From the NCBI RefSeq assembly GCF_003628535.1, contig NZ_RBCI01000001.1, positions 186,001-250,000 on the forward strand: a stretch of 64,000 nucleotides of DNA, in the 5' to 3' direction. The position numbers and the translations under genes are program-made. This document shows positions 27,504-35,646 of the stretch, in pieces (positions within the stretch are counted from its first letter, which is position 1; each line of letters opens with the position of its first letter). A model generated the notes under the pieces. It was not told the origin of the DNA and did no database searches. It saw only the letters and a list, made by a program, of their open reading frames with translations. The stretch is from Flavisolibacter nicotianae (GTDB lineage Bacteria; Bacteroidota; Bacteroidia; Chitinophagales; Chitinophagaceae).

Positions 27504-27536
27504 CAGGTTTGCGAGGCTTGCTAGGGTTGATCCAAT
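27488..27536. terminator. Bidirectional hairpin spanning the 3' ends of the glycosylase gene and zapA
   Basis: Perfect 15-bp arms (27488-27502 and 27522-27536) with a 19-base loop. Each arm encodes Leu-Asp-Gln-Pro plus the stop of the gene it belongs to, so both proteins end in LDQP. Without T runs it is not a classic terminator, but its position between convergent genes fits transcript-end formation. Confidence 0.65.
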
Positions 27537-27817
27537 GCCCCGTCGATCAGTTTTTCCAGGGTTTGGAGCCGGCTGCTCACGTTGTCCATGTTCAACTGGT
27601 TGGATATGGCTGCATTTTGCTCGGTGGCAAACCACACCAGCACCATCGCAATGTAGTCCTGCATATCCTTCCCCGCAAAGGCCGTCTTGAATTCAACGAT
27701 CTTATCGTTGATGGTCTTTACCGTTTTGCGCACCACTTCTTCATCTTTGGGCAGTATGCGTACACGGTAGGTGCGGTCGCCGATCACGAGGTTGGTGGGA
27801 ATAAGTTCTTCGTTCAT
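27521..27817 (-). CDS. zapA: Cell division protein ZapA
   Basis: 98 residues. LIPTNLVIGDRTYRVRILPKDEE is the N-terminal beta/alpha part and VRKTVKTINDKIVEFK with MQDYIAMVLVWFATEQ the helical dimerisation part. ZapA bundles FtsZ filaments at the division site. It lies downstream of the coiled-coil gene and pheT. Its last codons are the right arm of the inverted repeat shared with the glycosylase gene. Confidence 0.9.
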   Translation of the reverse strand: MNEELIPTNLVIGDRTYRVRILPKDEEVVRKTVKTINDKIVEFKTAFAGKDMQDYIAMVLVWFATEQNAAISNQLNMDNVSSRLQTLEKLIDGALDQP

Positions 27818-27840
27818 GGGAGAAAAGCTTCAGGCTGTTA

Positions 27841-27898
27841 GCTGCAAGCTACAAGCAGAGAGATCAATGTAAAGTCTTGTAGCTTGCGACTTGCAGCT
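27841..27898. repeat. Intergenic inverted repeat of AGCTGCAAGCTACAAG type
   Basis: AGCTGCAAGCTACAAG at about 27841-27856 faces CTTGTAGCTTGC plus CTTGCAGCT at about 27876-27898. It fills the gap between the coiled-coil gene and zapA and could form a stable hairpin in their joint mRNA. Confidence 0.6.
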
Positions 27899-27902
27899 CT
27901 AG

Positions 27903-28187
27903 TTATTCACTTAAATAGGCAATGGCCCTGTCGATTTCTTTGATATACTGAGTCAGCTTTCGCTCAAAGGTCTTCTTGTCTTTTTCCGACATTTCGCCGG
28001 CAGCGAGTTTGACGATCGCGAGCTGCTGCTGCATTTCTTCCATCCTGCGCTGCGTGGCCAATTCCCGCTGTTTCGACTGCTCCAGTTCCTCCTTTAGTTT
28101 TTCGGTTTCCCGCTGCAAACGGTTTTGCCGTTGCAGGAGTTGCTGCAGCTTTTCGTACAGGGTGGTAAACTGTTGGTCAACGGTCAT
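27903..28187 (-). CDS. Small coiled-coil protein between pheT and zapA
   Basis: 94 residues, mostly one Gln/Glu/Lys-rich heptad coiled coil (LYEKLQQLLQRQNRLQRETEKLKEEL...), then MSEKDKKTFERKLTQYIKEIDRAIAYL. No signal or membrane segment. It overlaps pheT by 4 bases and precedes zapA, an order I recall from other Bacteroidota. A role with ZapA in cell division is suggested by position only; no function is known to me. Confidence 0.8.
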   Translation of the reverse strand: MTVDQQFTTLYEKLQQLLQRQNRLQRETEKLKEELEQSKQRELATQRRMEEMQQQLAIVKLAAGEMSEKDKKTFERKLTQYIKEIDRAIAYLSE

Positions 28188-30604
28188 TGCTTGCGGATTT
28201 CGGCACCGATGTTTTTCTCCAGCGTGTTCATGATCTTGTTCATCCAGCCGTCGATCTCCTTATCGGTGAGGGTTTTTTCTTCGTCGAGAAAGGTAAAGTT
28301 GACCGCCAGCGATTTTTTGTCGTGCCCGAGCTTCTCGCTTTCGAAAATATCAAAGAGGCGAATGTCCTGCAACTGGCGGATGCGAAGCTGTTTGATTTGC
28401 GCGGGAATTTCGCCGTACTGCAGGCTTTTGGGCACCACCATGGCAAGATCCCGCTCCACCTGCGGGAATTTTGAAAGCCCTTTGAACTGCACACGGCTCG
28501 TGGTGTTTTGCAGCAGTTCGTCCCAATATAGGTCGGCAAACAAAACCGGCTGCCGGATATCGAACCGCGACGCAAGGGATTTTTTCACCAGCCCGATTTC
28601 CCCTACTTTTTCCTTTCCGACCAACACAACGATAGAGGCATCGAAATCGCTGTTATCGCCTTTTTCAAAAGCAGCACCTTTTATATTCAATGCCGTGAAC
28701 AAGGCCTCCGCCACACCTTTCAGGTAGTAAACATCGGCTGCAGCGCTTTTCCCTTTCCAACTGCTTTCCACCAATTGGCCGCTGGCGTACAGACAGAGAT
28801 GGTTTGCTTCGGCATATTCACCCACGCCGCTTGTGCTGTAGGTCTTGCCAAATTCGAAAAGCCGCAGGTTGTTGTTTTTGCGATTCAGGTTAAAGGCGAT
28901 CACTTCCAGTGCCGTTTGCAACATTGAAGGCCGCAGCATGTTCAATTCGTTGCTCAAATTGTTCAGCAGCTTCACGGAATTTTTCAATTCCTCTTCGGTA
29001 AAATAGGCGGCGTTGGTAATGGAATTGGTCAGGATTTCGGTAAAGCCTGCGCCGGTTAATACACCGGCTGTTTTCTCCTTCAACCGTTCGCCCAGGTAAT
29101 TCTCTTCCACGGAAGGTGTGATCGTAATGGAAGTCGGAATTTCAATGTTGTCGAGACCATCGATGCGCAGAATTTCCTCTACCACATCGGCGGGAATGCT
29201 GACATCGGGCTTGTGGTGCGGCACCTGCACCACCATGGCATCGATGCCTTCTTTTACAATGGTGAACTGGAGGCTTTCCAGGATCGACTTCACCGTTTCG
29301 GGATGATACAGCTTGCCACTCAGTTTGCGCAGGTACTGGTAGGGCAGCACCACTTCTTTTTTGGGTTCCGGCGACGGGTAAACATCCAGCACTTCGGAAG
29401 CGATGCTGGCACCGGCCAGCTCCCTGATCAGCATGGCAGCTCTCTTCAGGACATTGGCCGTATTGGAGATGTCTACCCCTTTTTCGAACCGCGTGGCGGC
29501 GTCGGTACGCAAGCCGTGACGGAACGAGGTTTTGCGGATAAACGTTGGATTGAACCAGGCGCTTTCCAAAAAGATGTTGGTCGTGTTTTCCGTTACGCCA
29601 CTGTGCAGGCCACCAAATACACCGGCAATGCACATCGGTGAAGCCTCGTCGCAGATCATCAGGTCTTCACTGCTTAACTTTCTTTCTTTTTCGTCGAGCG
29701 TGGTAAACGAAGACCCATCCGGCAGGGTTTTCACCACGACCTTTTTGCCGCCGATCTTGTCGTAGTCGAAGGCGTGCAGCGGCTGGCCGGTTTCGTGCTG
29801 GATATAGTTGGTGATGTCGACGATATTGTTGATGGGACGAAGCCCAATGGCCTTTAACCGCTCCTGCATCCACCGGGGCGAGGGGCCGACTTTGACATTG
29901 GCAATGCAAACACCCGCATACCGTTTACATGCTTCGGTGTCTTCCACGGTTATGGTGATATCGAGTGAGGGCTGATCGACCTTGAACGCCACATCCGGAA
30001 TCACCGGTTTTGCCGGCAGGCCGTCGTGATGCGACAGGTAAGCGCAAACATCCCGCGCCACGCCCCAATGGCTCATGGCATCCATGCGGTTGGGCGTCAG
30101 CCCGATCTCGTACACCACATCGCTGAACGGCTTGAAATAGTCGGCAGCCTTCATGCCCACTTCCACATCACCAGGCAGCACCAGGATGCCCGCATGCGAC
30201 GTGCCCAACCCGATTTCGTCTTCGGCACAGATCATCCCGTAGCTTTCCACGCCGCGGATCTTGGCCACCTTCATCGTCAGCGGTTCACCGGCGGCCGGAT
30301 AGATCGTTGTTCCCACCGTTGCCACCACCACTTTTTGTCCCGCGGCTACGTTGGGAGCTCCGCATACAATCTGCAGCGGCTCGCCACCCACGGTCACCCT
30401 GGTCAGTTTCAGCTTATCGGCATTGGGATGTTGCTGCACGTCCAGCACTTCACCAAGCAGAAGGCCCTGCAGTCCGCCCTTTACTTCTTCAAACGATTCC
30501 ATTTTTTCCACTTCCAGTCCAATGGATGTCAGAATGCCGGAAAGCCGCTCCGGCTCAATGTTTACAGGCAGGTACTCGCTAAGCCAATTATAGGAAATCG
30601 TCAT
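28184..30604 (-). CDS. pheT: Phenylalanine-tRNA ligase beta subunit
   Basis: 806 residues from MTISYNWLSEYLP. Domains in order: N-terminal B1, tRNA-binding EMAP-like domain (LGEVLDVQQHPNADKLKLTRV, VCGAPNVAAGQKVVVA), the B3/B4 editing region, the B5 domain, the synthetase core and the C-terminal ferredoxin-like anticodon-binding domain (LSKFPQVERDLAMVV). It pairs with PheS, not encoded here. TATCTTTG (30636-30629) gives a leader of under 20 bases. The following coiled-coil gene starts inside its stop codon. Confidence 0.96.
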   Translation of the reverse strand: MTISYNWLSEYLPVNIEPERLSGILTSIGLEVEKMESFEEVKGGLQGLLLGEVLDVQQHPNADKLKLTRVTVGGEPLQIVCGAPNVAAGQKVVVATVGTTIYPAAGEPLTMKVAKIRGVESYGMICAEDEIGLGTSHAGILVLPGDVEVGMKAADYFKPFSDVVYEIGLTPNRMDAMSHWGVARDVCAYLSHHDGLPAKPVIPDVAFKVDQPSLDITITVEDTEACKRYAGVCIANVKVGPSPRWMQERLKAIGLRPINNIVDITNYIQHETGQPLHAFDYDKIGGKKVVVKTLPDGSSFTTLDEKERKLSSEDLMICDEASPMCIAGVFGGLHSGVTENTTNIFLESAWFNPTFIRKTSFRHGLRTDAATRFEKGVDISNTANVLKRAAMLIRELAGASIASEVLDVYPSPEPKKEVVLPYQYLRKLSGKLYHPETVKSILESLQFTIVKEGIDAMVVQVPHHKPDVSIPADVVEEILRIDGLDNIEIPTSITITPSVEENYLGERLKEKTAGVLTGAGFTEILTNSITNAAYFTEEELKNSVKLLNNLSNELNMLRPSMLQTALEVIAFNLNRKNNNLRLFEFGKTYSTSGVGEYAEANHLCLYASGQLVESSWKGKSAAADVYYLKGVAEALFTALNIKGAAFEKGDNSDFDASIVVLVGKEKVGEIGLVKKSLASRFDIRQPVLFADLYWDELLQNTTSRVQFKGLSKFPQVERDLAMVVPKSLQYGEIPAQIKQLRIRQLQDIRLFDIFESEKLGHDKKSLAVNFTFLDEEKTLTDKEIDGWMNKIMNTLEKNIGAEIRKQ

Positions 30605-30926
30605 TGATACGCAGTATTTAAGAGCGGACAAAGATAAAGGACAGATCGGAGTTTGGCGTTTGAGGTTGTCCGTAGCCGGTTGCCTGGGGTTCCAGCATCC
30701 TGCCGGCCGTCGGAGCGGACCTTCGTTTGAAAAACAAGCGATCTAACCTGATAAACTGTTCACCCGTTGTGCCACCCAACGGAAAATGCCGGCACACCAC
30801 TGGCCGCTGGCCGCGACTCCGCTCTGCCGGGCAACCTGCAATAAAAGTCGCGAGGCATTCCGGCCTTTTTATTTTTGAATTGTAACCTCTTTGCTACCTT
30901 GGTTGTCTTAAACCAAAAGACGTTTT
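30605..30926. other. Divergent intergenic region between pheT and the GIN lipoprotein gene
   Basis: Holds the pheT -7 box at 30629-30636 and, toward the plus-strand gene, TATTTTTG (30870-30877) and TACCTTGG (30895-30902), either of which may serve its promoter. The middle 200 bases show no gene and no clear repeat. Confidence 0.5.
30629..30636 (-). promoter_or_regulatory. Putative -7 box (TATCTTTG) of pheT
   Basis: Exact TAnnTTTG on the minus strand, 24 bases before the pheT start codon. Confidence 0.5.
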
Positions 30927-31643
30927 ATGAGAATTCTCCTGATTGCCTCCGCCGCTGCCCTTCTTTTATCTTCCTGCCGGTATTTCGGCGGCGAACGCAT
31001 TGATGGCAATGGCCGGGTGGTAACCGAGCAACGCAACGTGGGCCGGTTCAACAGCGTTGATGTGGGCGGTGCCCTGGAAGTGCGTGTGCGCCAGGATGCA
31101 GCAACCTCCGTCAAAATCGAAGCCGACGAAAACCTGCAGCAATACCTCGAAGCCTATACCGAAGGCAATACGCTTACGATCCGGCAAAAACACGGATACA
31201 ACCTTGACCCGAGCCGGGAGATCATCATCTATGTTTCGGCACCTGCCTTTGAAGACCTGGACGTTTCCGGGGCTTCCAAACTTATTGGCGAAACACCCAT
31301 CACGGGTAACGAACTGGGACTGCATGCCAGCGGTGCCAGCGAGATGAACCTGGCTCTGAAAGTTTCCAAACTCGACACCGAAGTTTCCGGTTCCAGCACG
31401 ATGGAGCTAAAGGGAAGCGCCTCCCGCTTTTACACGGAAGCCACCGGTGCCAGCAGGGCCAGGTGCCTGGAGCTTGCAACCGATGAAGCAAAAGTTGACG
31501 TATCCGGCGCATCGGATGCCGAGGTCACGGCCAACAAACAACTGGACATCGAAGCCAGTGGGGCCAGCCATGTCCGGTATCGCGGCAATGCCAACATCAA
31601 CCAGAAAAGTTCGGGTGCTTCCGGCGTGGAAAAAGTTTCCTGA
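30927..31643 (+). CDS. GIN domain (DUF2807) lipoprotein
   Basis: 238 residues. A lipoprotein signal (ILLIASAAALLLSSC, Cys about 18) is followed by the DUF2807/GIN beta-helix: NVGRFNSVDVGGALEVRV, then repeated VSGASKL, ASGASEMNL, VSGSSTMEL, TGASRAR, VSGASDAEV and ASGASHVRY rungs. The S-G-A-S repeats form the turns of a right-handed helix. The family is common on the Bacteroidota cell surface and has no established biochemical role; adhesion or polymer binding is assumed. It is monocistronic or coupled loosely to the lipid kinase gene 116 bases downstream. Confidence 0.9.
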   Translation: MRILLIASAAALLLSSCRYFGGERIDGNGRVVTEQRNVGRFNSVDVGGALEVRVRQDAATSVKIEADENLQQYLEAYTEGNTLTIRQKHGYNLDPSREIIIYVSAPAFEDLDVSGASKLIGETPITGNELGLHASGASEMNLALKVSKLDTEVSGSSTMELKGSASRFYTEATGASRARCLELATDEAKVDVSGASDAEVTANKQLDIEASGASHVRYRGNANINQKSSGASGVEKVS

Positions 31644-31759
31644 CACCGAACGGCCGGCATTTAAAAACACAGCCGTTGCCCGTTGCTTTCTTTCCTTCGC
31701 GGCAATCCGCCTGCTGATTTAAAACGTAATTTGTGACGCTTAACAGCGTCACTTTTTCT

Positions 31760-32608
31760 ATGCCCTTCGAAGAAAAAAACATCTCGCTTTTGGTGAACCC
31801 GCTTCACCCCTGTGCGCTGCGTGTGGCAGATGAAATTGCGCTGCTGCTAAAAGAGAAAGCCATTGCGCACACGGTCTTCACAACGGAATGGCCGCAAAAC
31901 TGGGTGGATGTAACAGAGGCCTGGATCGTCGGTGGCGACGGCACGCTGCATTATTTCATCAATCGTTACCGCCAGTTCGATCTGCCCATGGCCATCTTCA
32001 GGGGCGGCACGGGCAACGATTTTCACTGGCTGTTGTATGGCGAGATTTCCGTTGCCCAACAAGTGGAGCAGGTCTTAGCGGCAACACCCCGGCCGGTCGA
32101 TGCGGGCCTTTGCAACAACCGTCTTTTCCTGAACGGTGTGGGAATCGGGTTCGATGGCAAAGTTGTGCAGGACCTGGTGGGCAAGAAAAAGAAAGCAGGA
32201 AAAACAACCTACCTGCTAACGGTGCTCAAGAACCTTTTTACCTACCAGGAATTTCTTTGCAGCGTGAACACGGAACGGTTTCACTGGGGCAAAAAATGTT
32301 TTATGATCAGCGTGGCCAACGGCAGGCGCTATGGCGGCGGTTTCCAGGTATCGCCGCAAAGCCTCGTTAACGACGGCCTGCTGGACACGAATATTGTCGG
32401 GAGCCTTCATCCCTTTTTGCGATTGAAATATTTGCCGGTGATCGAAAAAGGCAAACACCTCAACCTGCCTTTTATTACCTATGTCAAATCGTCGATGGTC
32501 ATTGTAAAAGGACTGAAAGAACTGCCGGCCCATGCCGACGGCGAAGCGTTTGCAGCCACCGAATTCAATATTGAATGCTTACCAGCGCGGTTTCTCTTTC
32601 TTTATTAA
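31760..32608 (+). CDS. Diacylglycerol kinase family lipid kinase (YegS-like)
   Basis: 282 residues from MPFEEKNISLLVNP; a GTG nine codons upstream is possible but less likely. The ATP-binding motif VGGDGTLHYF is at about 60-69 and FRGGTGNDFHWLL at about 85-97; NGVGIGFDG and GKKCFMISVANGRRYGGGFQVSP follow. It phosphorylates a lipid (diacylglycerol, sphingoid base or similar) at the inner membrane; substrate not determinable. Its last 30 bases overlap the convergent rhomboid gene. Confidence 0.88.
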   Translation: MPFEEKNISLLVNPLHPCALRVADEIALLLKEKAIAHTVFTTEWPQNWVDVTEAWIVGGDGTLHYFINRYRQFDLPMAIFRGGTGNDFHWLLYGEISVAQQVEQVLAATPRPVDAGLCNNRLFLNGVGIGFDGKVVQDLVGKKKKAGKTTYLLTVLKNLFTYQEFLCSVNTERFHWGKKCFMISVANGRRYGGGFQVSPQSLVNDGLLDTNIVGSLHPFLRLKYLPVIEKGKHLNLPFITYVKSSMVIVKGLKELPAHADGEAFAATEFNIECLPARFLFLY

Positions 32609-33346
32609 CTCCACCTGCCTTGGTTTGTCGAAGGCCTTTACCAGCAACAGCCCGGCAATGAAACCGCCAATGTGCGCCGCGTAGGCCACACCCGAGGCAT
32701 CGTCGCCTCCCAGCATTCCCAGGCCGCTGAGCACCTGGAACACAAACCAAAGTCCCACAGCGATAACAGCCGGTACAGCCACAATAAAAAAGAAGATCCA
32801 AAGTTTAACGCGACGAGCCGGGAACAAGAGAATGTAGCCACCCATCACTCCCGATATCGCCCCGGAGGCGCCGAGGCTGGGCAGGAATACGCTCTGCGCC
32901 GTATAGGCCGTAAACAACACATGCGACAGGCCGGCCAGTACGCCGCACAGCAGGTAAAACGTAAAGTAGCGGCGATGCCCCATGGCGTCCTCGATGTTGT
33001 CGCCGAAGATGAGAAGGAAAAGCATGTTGCCAAACAGGTGCGCCCAGCCGCCGTGCATGAACATGGAGGTGAACAGGGTGAGGTAGACATTGATTGGTGT
33101 AACCTGCAGCCCCGGTATTTGAATCCGTTCGCCTGTCACCACGTCGGTCAGCACTTTGGAATGCGATACCACATCATGGCCTGTCAGGATTTCGGCGGGC
33201 ACGGTGGCATAGGCATAGGTGAAGCGCCAGTCGGTGCCCATTTTCTGCAAAAAGATAAAGACAAGGACATTGATGGCAATAAAAAGATAATTGATATATG
33301 GCGTTGTTCGCCTGTCGCTGTTATCATCTCCGATCGGAAAGAACAT
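32579..33346 (-). CDS. Rhomboid family intramembrane serine protease
   Basis: 255 residues with six hydrophobic segments. The catalytic dyad is Ser161 in GASGAISG and His225 in AAHIGGF; FMHGGWAHLFGNMLFL is the conserved L1/TM2 region. A 40-residue loop after TM1 (about 50-90) is extracytoplasmic. It cleaves membrane proteins within the bilayer; substrate unknown. It converges on and overlaps the lipid kinase gene by 30 bases, so expression of one could interfere with the other. Confidence 0.93.
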   Translation of the reverse strand: MFFPIGDDNSDRRTTPYINYLFIAINVLVFIFLQKMGTDWRFTYAYATVPAEILTGHDVVSHSKVLTDVVTGERIQIPGLQVTPINVYLTLFTSMFMHGGWAHLFGNMLFLLIFGDNIEDAMGHRRYFTFYLLCGVLAGLSHVLFTAYTAQSVFLPSLGASGAISGVMGGYILLFPARRVKLWIFFFIVAVPAVIAVGLWFVFQVLSGLGMLGGDDASGVAYAAHIGGFIAGLLLVKAFDKPRQVELIKKEKPRW

Positions 33347-33610
33347 GAATCTGTTTTATCGACCTGTTGCAAATGCTATTCCTTTACATCGTCCGCGGTT
33401 CGAAGTTCAACGTATGCTGCCTGTTCTTCGCCTTTCCTTCGTCAGCACCGGCATCTTCCGCCAATGAAAAGACAACTGCGAGAACCCAACCCCGAACATC
33501 GAATGTCAAAGCAAAAACGGCCTGTGTGGCAAAATGTCGTGTTTTTGGGCCGGGCCTGGTATTTGTTAGCCTACCTTCCAGTAAATTGCTAAAAATCTAA
33601 TACAGACGAT

Positions 33611-34306
33611 ATGAGTTTTCCTTCCGAATTTGAAAAATATGCCGTTAAGCACAAGGGGATTTCGAGTAACACATTAGATAGTTATAACAAATATCTCGTT
33701 ACCGCTCTGACGCCCAACATCATTGAGGAGCGTCCGATGAACGTCGCCGTGATGGACGTTTACAGCCGCCTGATGATGGACCGCATCATCTTTCTGGGTT
33801 ATCCCATCAACGATGAAGTGGCCAATATCATCACGGCCCAATTGCTGTTTTTGGACAGCACCGACCGCACCCGCGACATCAACATGTACATCAACTCTCC
33901 CGGCGGCAGCGTGTATGCCGGCCTGGGTGTGTACGACACCATGCAATATGTAACTCCCGATGTTGCCACCATCTGTATTGGCATGGCGGCCTCTATGGGC
34001 AGTGTCTTACTGGCAGCCGGCACCCACGGAAAGCGTGCTGCACTAAAACATTCCCGCATCATGATGCACCAGCCCAGTGGCGCCATTGGCGGACAGGCAA
34101 CCGACATCGAAGTAACGGTGAAAGAGATCCGCAAGATCAAGCGGGAACTGTACGACATTGTGGTTAACCACTCCAACCAAAGCTTCGAAAAAGTGGAAGC
34201 CGACTTCGACCGCGACTACTGGATGACGGCCATCGAAGCAAAAGAATATGGCCTGGTGGATGAAGTCTTACTGACTAATCCCCGGAAAGAGAAAAAGGAG
34301 CAGTAA
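33611..34306 (+). CDS. clpP: ATP-dependent Clp protease proteolytic subunit (first paralogue)
   Basis: 231 residues. The catalytic triad is complete: Ser128 in GMAASMGSV, His153 in MMHQPSG and Asp202 in FDRDYWM. This is the ClpP type with a long N-terminal part (MSFPSEFEKYAVKHKGISSNTL) typical of Bacteroidota. It forms the two-ring proteolytic barrel that ClpX feeds. A second, different ClpP gene follows 109 bases downstream, then clpX. Trigger factor is not encoded next to it. Confidence 0.95.
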   Translation: MSFPSEFEKYAVKHKGISSNTLDSYNKYLVTALTPNIIEERPMNVAVMDVYSRLMMDRIIFLGYPINDEVANIITAQLLFLDSTDRTRDINMYINSPGGSVYAGLGVYDTMQYVTPDVATICIGMAASMGSVLLAAGTHGKRAALKHSRIMMHQPSGAIGGQATDIEVTVKEIRKIKRELYDIVVNHSNQSFEKVEADFDRDYWMTAIEAKEYGLVDEVLLTNPRKEKKEQ

Positions 34307-34310
34307 TTCA

Positions 34311-34383
34311 AAATTCAAAAGTAAAAAGTATGGTCATAGCGTTTCAGCCAACCAGTTGAATTTTGACCTTTTACTTTTGACTT
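34311..34383. repeat. Intergenic inverted repeat of AAAAGTAAAAAG type between the clpP genes
   Basis: TCAAAAGTAAAAAG near 34316-34329 faces CCTTTTACTTTTGA near 34367-34380, with CAAAATTCAA words around it. It makes a long AT-rich hairpin that may set the relative output of the two clpP genes. Confidence 0.6.
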
Positions 34384-34415
34384 CAACCGAAATTTAAACC
34401 TAAAAGAACGATACG

Positions 34416-35093
34416 ATGAGCTATCAGGATTTATTGATGAACAGATATATGCATACCATGCAACCACAGCCCGAACCCGGCGTTCCCGGCGAACCGGAAG
34501 AACCGGATGAGGAAAAAGAAGAGCGGGCCGAAGTGGATACCCGCATGCTGTACAAGCGACTGGAAAAATATTTCTTCGAGACACGTGCAATCTACCTCTG
34601 GGGTGTCGTGGACGATAAGTCAGCCAAGGATGTGGTGACGAAACTGCTGCTGCTGGAAGCCGACAAGCCCGGCAAGGAGATCAAGTTTTTCATCAGCAGC
34701 CCCGGCGGCTCGGTTACCAGCGGCATGGTGATCTACGATACCATGAAACTGATCTCCTCCCCCGTGAGCACAATTTGCATGGGCCTGGCAGCCTCCATGG
34801 GCAGTATCCTGCTGAGCGGTGGCGAAAAAGGCAAGCGCTATATTTTCCCGAATGGCGAAGTGATGATTCACCAGCCTTCGCTGGGTGGCCACATCCAGGC
34901 AGTGAGCGCCGACATGGAAATCCATGCCGAGCAAATCCTGCGCACCAAGGAAATGGGTGCCCGTATCCTGGCAGAAAATACCGGCCAGACCATCGAACGC
35001 ATCCGCAAGGATTTTGAGCGGGATTACTGGATGGATGCACAAAAAAGCATCGAGTATGGCATCGTGGACAAGATCATGGACAAACTGATTTAA
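34416..35093 (+). CDS. clpP: ATP-dependent Clp protease proteolytic subunit (second paralogue, acidic N-terminal tail)
   Basis: 225 residues, with complete triad Ser127 (LAASMGSI), His152 (MIHQPSLGG) and Asp203 (FERDYWM). The sequence is clearly different from the first ClpP. Residues 16-40 form a Pro/Glu-rich tail (QPQPEPGVPGEPEEPDEEKEE) before the core, a feature I do not expect in canonical ClpP. It may form mixed barrels with the first ClpP or a separate protease; position before clpX supports use of the same unfoldase. A terminator follows at 35195. Confidence 0.93.
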   Translation: MSYQDLLMNRYMHTMQPQPEPGVPGEPEEPDEEKEERAEVDTRMLYKRLEKYFFETRAIYLWGVVDDKSAKDVVTKLLLLEADKPGKEIKFFISSPGGSVTSGMVIYDTMKLISSPVSTICMGLAASMGSILLSGGEKGKRYIFPNGEVMIHQPSLGGHIQAVSADMEIHAEQILRTKEMGARILAENTGQTIERIRKDFERDYWMDAQKSIEYGIVDKIMDKLI

Positions 35094-35130
35094 GATCACC
35101 ACGGCTTTTGGCCCCCTTGATCTCCTAAAA

Positions 35131-35160
35131 GCCTCCCCGCCCTCCAAAGGAGGGAGTGGC
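35131..35160. repeat. Intergenic copy of the 30-bp GC-rich palindromic repeat
   Basis: GCCTCCC...CCAAAGG...GAGTGGC, the intergenic member of the family that also occurs in frame in the helicase gene (4543, 4691) and the ABC exporter gene (56349). Confidence 0.75.
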
Positions 35161-35194
35161 ATCTGCACAGACCCTTGCTTTTGCACGATACTTC

Positions 35195-35227
35195 AAAGCC
35201 TCCATCATTCATTTTGATGGAGGCTTT
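35195..35227 (+). terminator. Terminator of the clpP genes
   Basis: Perfect 13-bp arms (AAAGCCTCCATCA / TGATGGAGGCTTT) around a 7-base loop, with T residues after the right arm, 101 bases after the second clpP stop. Confidence 0.85.
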
Positions 35228-35282
35228 TCTTTGCCCCGGCGGGGCATCGTATTAATAGAAAAAGAATTGTAGCGGGAATGTA

Positions 35283-35437
35283 GCTCCGAAGGAGCGAAAT
35301 ATTTATGTTTCCAGTAACAGAACAGCCATGAAGCTTCCGTTACACAGTTTATCCTGACAAAGGAAGGGCTCCGTTCAACGTTCGGAACACAGATGGACAA
35401 AAAAGGAATTCCATCCCTTGAAGGGATGGAATTCCTT
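35283..35437. repeat. Palindrome-rich intergenic segment (REP-like) between clpP and clpX
   Basis: GCTCCGAAGGAGC (35283-35295) is a 13-base palindrome followed by GAAATATTTATG, of a type I recall as dispersed in many Bacteroidota. Further on, 35403-35437 is a perfect palindrome with 17-base arms (AAGGAATTCCATCCCTT) around a single G. The arrangement resembles a REP or MITE cluster; no transposase gene is present. Confidence 0.65.
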
Positions 35438-35480
35438 CGCTTAAAATAGCCTCTTGCCTAAGCCGGCTTTGTGGATTGCG

Positions 35481-35517
35481 GCTCCCTCTCCCCGGAAAGA
35501 GGGCCGGGGTGAGGTGA
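35481..35517. repeat. GC-rich dispersed repeat upstream of clpX
   Basis: GCTCCCTCTCCCCGGAAAGA continuing into GGGCCGGGGTGAGGTG. Part of its complement (CACCTCACCCCGGCCCTC) is embedded in frame in the helicase gene at 4517-4534. Confidence 0.7.
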
Positions 35518-35581
35518 CCATATATTCCTAATAATCCTATAAATCAAGGCCCTGATCGTCGCTTCCCACAAATGATTTGTC

Positions 35582-35589
35582 TATTTTTG
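35582..35589 (+). promoter_or_regulatory. Putative -7 box (TATTTTTG) of clpX
   Basis: Exact TAnnTTTG, 57 bases before the clpX start. The leader contains a small hairpin (GCAGC/GCTGC, 35600-35615) followed by TTTTGGTTT, possibly an attenuator. Confidence 0.45.
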
Positions 35590-35646
35590 TCGGCTGAATG
35601 CAGCTTTTGGGCTGCTTTTGGTTTCTACTACTAGACAATACCCAAC

